A stretch of 35,101 nt of DNA from an uncultured Bacteroidales bacterium (GTDB taxonomy: Bacteria > Bacteroidota > Bacteroidia > Bacteroidales > FEN-979), in the NCBI GenBank assembly GCA_903916595.1, contig CAIWXI010000067.1:1-35101 (forward strand), read 5' to 3'. Positions 33,222 through 35,101 of this stretch are shown one piece after another. Both the position numbers and the translations under genes were made by a program. Below the pieces are notes generated by a model that was given only the letters and a program-made list of their open reading frames with translations, was not told the DNA's origin and searched no databases. Position 1 is the first letter of the stretch; every line of letters begins with the position of its first letter.

Positions 33222-33761
33222 TTACTGGACTTTTGCAAGTTCCACGTTAAGTGCGAGCTTTATCTCATCTGCAACAACCATTCCTCCTGCTTCAGTAATG
33301 GCATTCCAGTGCAGTCCGAATTCCTTGCGGTTGATTTTTCCACTAAGTTCAAACCCGGCTTTGATGTTTCCCCAGGGGTCTTTCATGATACCGCCAAATT
33401 CAACTTTAATTTCAACCGGACGTGTTGTTCCGCGTATCGTCATATCGCCTGTCATCACATATTCATTTCCTACTGTATTTGTGAATGAAGTCGATTTGTA
33501 GGTAAGCTTCGGAAAGTTTGCGGCATCAAAGAAATCGGCTGATTTCAGATGGCCGTCACGATCTCCCACGCCTGTATTAATACTTTCAATATCGGCCGAA
33601 AATTCTACACTGCCGCCGCTCCAGTCGTCCCCGTCGGTGATAACAGTTCCTTCGAATTTTTCGAATTTGCCGGTTACTGTTGAGATCACCAGGTGCTTTA
33701 CTTTAAACTGAATCTCTGAATGAAAAGGGTCAATAGCCCATGTTGTTTTTATCGTTTCCAT
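33222..33761 (-). CDS. YceI-family lipocalin-like protein
   Basis: Protein of 179 aa from the chosen start METIKTTWAIDPFHSEIQFKV. The YceI pattern is present throughout: VKHLVISTVTGKFEKFEGT, DIESINTGVGDRDGHLKSADFFDA, FPKLTYKST, GDMTIRGTTRPVEI and FGLHWNAITEAGGMVVADEIKL. The family binds lipids such as isoprenoid quinones in a beta-barrel; here there is no signal peptide, so it is probably cytoplasmic. An upstream Met (33776) overlaps the -7 promoter element and is rejected. With the pirin gene it forms a two-gene operon downstream of an AraC-type regulator. Confidence 0.93.
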   Translation of the reverse strand: METIKTTWAIDPFHSEIQFKVKHLVISTVTGKFEKFEGTVITDGDDWSGGSVEFSADIESINTGVGDRDGHLKSADFFDAANFPKLTYKSTSFTNTVGNEYVMTGDMTIRGTTRPVEIKVEFGGIMKDPWGNIKAGFELSGKINRKEFGLHWNAITEAGGMVVADEIKLALNVELAKVQ

Positions 33762-33773
33762 GTTTTTTTTCTG

Positions 33774-33804
33774 CAAAGGTATCCCGGTTCATCTTCACCG
33801 GAAA
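33774..33804 (-). promoter_or_regulatory. Promoter of the yceI-pirin operon
   Basis: Minus-strand TACCTTTG (33781-33774) matches TAnnTTTG, and TTTC (33804-33801) 19 bases further upstream is close to the -33 TTTG. The leader would be under 10 bases before the chosen ATG. A 13-bp direct repeat lies directly upstream of the -33 element. Confidence 0.6.
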
Positions 33805-33807
33805 TGG

Positions 33808-33841
33808 AAAAATCATGGTTTGAATTGTAAAAATCATGGTT
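33808..33841 (-). promoter_or_regulatory. Direct repeat with 21-bp spacing, probable AraC-type operator
   Basis: AACCATGATTTTT on the minus strand occurs twice without mismatch (33820-33808 and 33841-33829). Starts are 21 bp apart, two helical turns, as in the araI half-sites bound by AraC family dimers. It lies between the stop of the AraC-type gene and the -33 element of yceI, 3 bases from the latter, the place for an activator. Binding by the neighbouring regulator is inference. Confidence 0.6.
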
Positions 33842-33843
33842 AA

Positions 33844-34716
33844 TCAGACTGATTCTGATTGTTTGAATTCGAGCAGTGACCGCCCGGTACCTGTTTTGAA
33901 GAATTTACTGAAATGGGAAGGATCACCGAAGCCCAGTTCGAAGGCGATCTCCTTGCTGCTCTTGTCTGTAAACACGGCCGTACGTTTGGCTTCGAGAAGA
34001 AGGCGGTTCCGAATGAAATCTTTGGCCGGGATACCTATTGTTGATTTGATCACTTCGTTCAGGTAATTGGGACTTACACTAAGAGCGCAGGCATATTCCT
34101 TCACTTGGTGCCATTGATGGAACCGTGTTTCGACCATGTTTTTAAACCGTTGCACCATGGCTTTGCCCACTTCAGCGTTTTGGGTATTCTGGTCAGGGCC
34201 CAGGCTGCAATGTCCATTGCATTCAATAAGAAATAATTTCAGGTATGCTCCTATGGTCTCATATTTATGCTCTTGTTCTGCAGCATACACATCTTTTATA
34301 CGGCCTGCAAATTGAAGAAGGTTCTGCAGCATGGGGCCCGAAATCGGCAAAGCAGGTGTCTCGCTGCTGTCGCGGAACAGCCTGAGGTTTGATATAAAAT
34401 CTTCCCGTATGCTGTTTTTCATAAGGAATTCAGGAGTAAAGAGGATAACCAATCCCGTTGTTTCCGGGCCCGAAATGATCTGGTGAACCTGCCTCGGACT
34501 TACAAAGAATATATGGTGGGGCAGGATGAGATACTCGTTGAAGTCTACGACATGCCTGCCTGAACCGCTGAACGGCCAGATCACAGAATAATAATTGTGA
34601 CGGTGCGGATCGTCGGCTATCCCCTGCTGCCGGTCGGCTATCTCCTCCATCGTTTTCAGTACAAAGGAGCAAGGGACTCCATTATCGAGCAATTCGAGGC
34701 TGTATATTTTTTTCAT
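33844..34716 (-). CDS. AraC-family transcriptional regulator
   Basis: Regulator of 290 aa from the chosen start MKKIYSLELLDNG. The N-terminal half is an AraC-type cupin sensor (HRHNYYSVIWPFSGSGRHVVDFNEY, HHIFFVSPRQVHQI). The C-terminal about 100 residues carry two helix-turn-helix units: VKEYACALSVSPNYLNEVIKSTIG and SSKEIAFELGFGDPSHFSKFFKTGTG. Such proteins usually activate neighbouring operons in response to a small molecule. The longer frame (to 34785) adds 23 residues without family similarity. Next downstream, 67 bases away from its stop and in the same direction, are yceI and pirin, with a direct-repeat operator between. A partial copy of the same motif (CCATGATCTCT at 34718-34728) lies by its own start and may allow autoregulation. 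Confidence 0.88.
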   Translation of the reverse strand: MKKIYSLELLDNGVPCSFVLKTMEEIADRQQGIADDPHRHNYYSVIWPFSGSGRHVVDFNEYLILPHHIFFVSPRQVHQIISGPETTGLVILFTPEFLMKNSIREDFISNLRLFRDSSETPALPISGPMLQNLLQFAGRIKDVYAAEQEHKYETIGAYLKLFLIECNGHCSLGPDQNTQNAEVGKAMVQRFKNMVETRFHQWHQVKEYACALSVSPNYLNEVIKSTIGIPAKDFIRNRLLLEAKRTAVFTDKSSKEIAFELGFGDPSHFSKFFKTGTGRSLLEFKQSESV

Positions 34717-35085
34717 TCCATGATCTCTTGCGGCAAGTGACGAGTAGCTAGCGGCAACTTGCAAGATACTATTAAAAAATGACACGTTTGGGCTATTGCG
34801 GATTAATTATTTTATATTCACTTTTGCATTTTTGAGGATAGCATCAGACAAACCGGATTGGTGAAATCAAAATTAAATGTTATGTAAATGTTTGTTTTTT
34901 CCTTTTTATTCATTACCTTTGGATCGGGAAAATGTTTTCTTACTAATTATTGACTTTCTTACAGTAGCGTTGCGTATAAATTGTTAAATGTTCTTTGAAA
35001 GTCTTGATGTATCTTCGTTTGCTAAGGTTTTATGACGGCGGTGATTTGAATTTGATTTTGGTTTCCTTTGTGCAAAATATTCAGC
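34717..35085. other. Intergenic region: promoter and long leader
   Basis: This gap of about 370 bases has no open frame with coding character. It holds the upstream region of the AraC-type gene on the left and, from about 34891 rightward, a consensus promoter followed by a T-rich leader of about 160 bases. I see no tRNA or known riboswitch fold. Confidence 0.6.
34891..34921 (+). promoter_or_regulatory. Full-consensus promoter (TTTG-N19-TACCTTTG)
   Basis: TTTG at 34891-34894 and TACCTTTG at 34914-34921, with 19 bases between, is the best match to the Bacteroidota promoter consensus in this window. The start would be near 34928, leaving a leader of about 158 bases before the ATG at 35086. Confidence 0.7.
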
Positions 35086-35101
35086 ATGAACAAGGGAAAG
35101 A
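35086..35101 (+). CDS. Start of a gene cut by the window, perhaps a cold-shock protein
   Basis: ATG AAC AAG GGA AAG gives MNKGK, cut by the window end. Small Bacteroidota cold-shock (CspA-like) proteins often start MNKGTVKFFN or MAKGKVKFFN, and a strong promoter with a long leader fits cold-shock genes. Only five codons are visible, so this is a weak call. Confidence 0.3.

Overview
The window looks like chromosomal DNA from a member of the Bacteroidota, most likely an environmental Bacteroidales/Marinilabiliales-type organism. The signs are the -7 promoter motif TAnnTTTG (and occasional TTTG -33) ahead of many genes, a DUF4270 lipoprotein beside a short GT5 protein and glmS, short unfused pabA/pabB/pabC genes, 'MCRLFETI'-type PabC, and many SPII lipoprotein signals. 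No rRNA, tRNA, CRISPR, phage or transposase gene was seen. The assignment is inference from gene content and promoter style.

Layout. 1-2390: an octamer tandem array, then three leftward genes for exported proteins (an outer-membrane-like DUF3078-type protein, a lipoprotein, a small secreted protein) with a perfect 16-bp inverted repeat between two of them. 2661-7347: rightward GT5-like protein, DUF4270 lipoprotein and glmS, tail to tail with an Fe-type superoxide dismutase. 7408-10414: an S41 C-terminal processing protease divergent from an alpha/beta hydrolase with Cys at the nucleophile position, and a small membrane protein. 10619-20319: a chemosensory cluster (CheR-TPR facing a leftward operon of hybrid kinase, two CheW, MCP, CheA-REC, CheB) without flagellar genes. 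20478-22699: an SDR epimerase, a DsrE-family protein and a small membrane protein, each ending in short tandem arrays. 22737-24443 onward to 28565: a 37-bp tandem array followed (leftward operon) by TolC, RND pump and membrane-fusion protein genes. 28764-29996: a lipoprotein lipase/esterase. 30091-32495: the 4-amino-4-deoxychorismate branch of folate synthesis (pabC, pabB, pabA). 32499-34716: an AraC-type regulator followed by yceI and a pirin gene, with a 13-bp direct repeat of 21-bp spacing in front of the yceI promoter. 34717-35101: a strong consensus promoter, a roughly 160-nt leader and the first codons of a gene, perhaps a cold-shock protein.

Most unusual signal. Short tandem arrays of 7-bp and 8-bp units (and one 37-bp unit) recur through the window. 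They either begin at or within the stop codon of a gene (alpha/beta hydrolase, epimerase, DsrE, 167-aa protein, TolC, PabA) or sit inside genes in multiples of three units (27 heptamers in pabB, 18 in pabC), keeping the reading frame and placing Cys-rich heptapeptide repeats in probable loops. The arrays inside genes use units with no stop codon in any of the six frames; most of those at gene ends carry TGA. pabA and pabB are also head to head with their ATG codons overlapping in a single CATG. Together this suggests a genome with active short-repeat expansion filtered by reading frame, possibly able to vary folate genes by slippage.

Limits: everything is read by eye from one sequence, with no database search. 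Family calls rest on visible motifs; promoters and operators are motif matches only.
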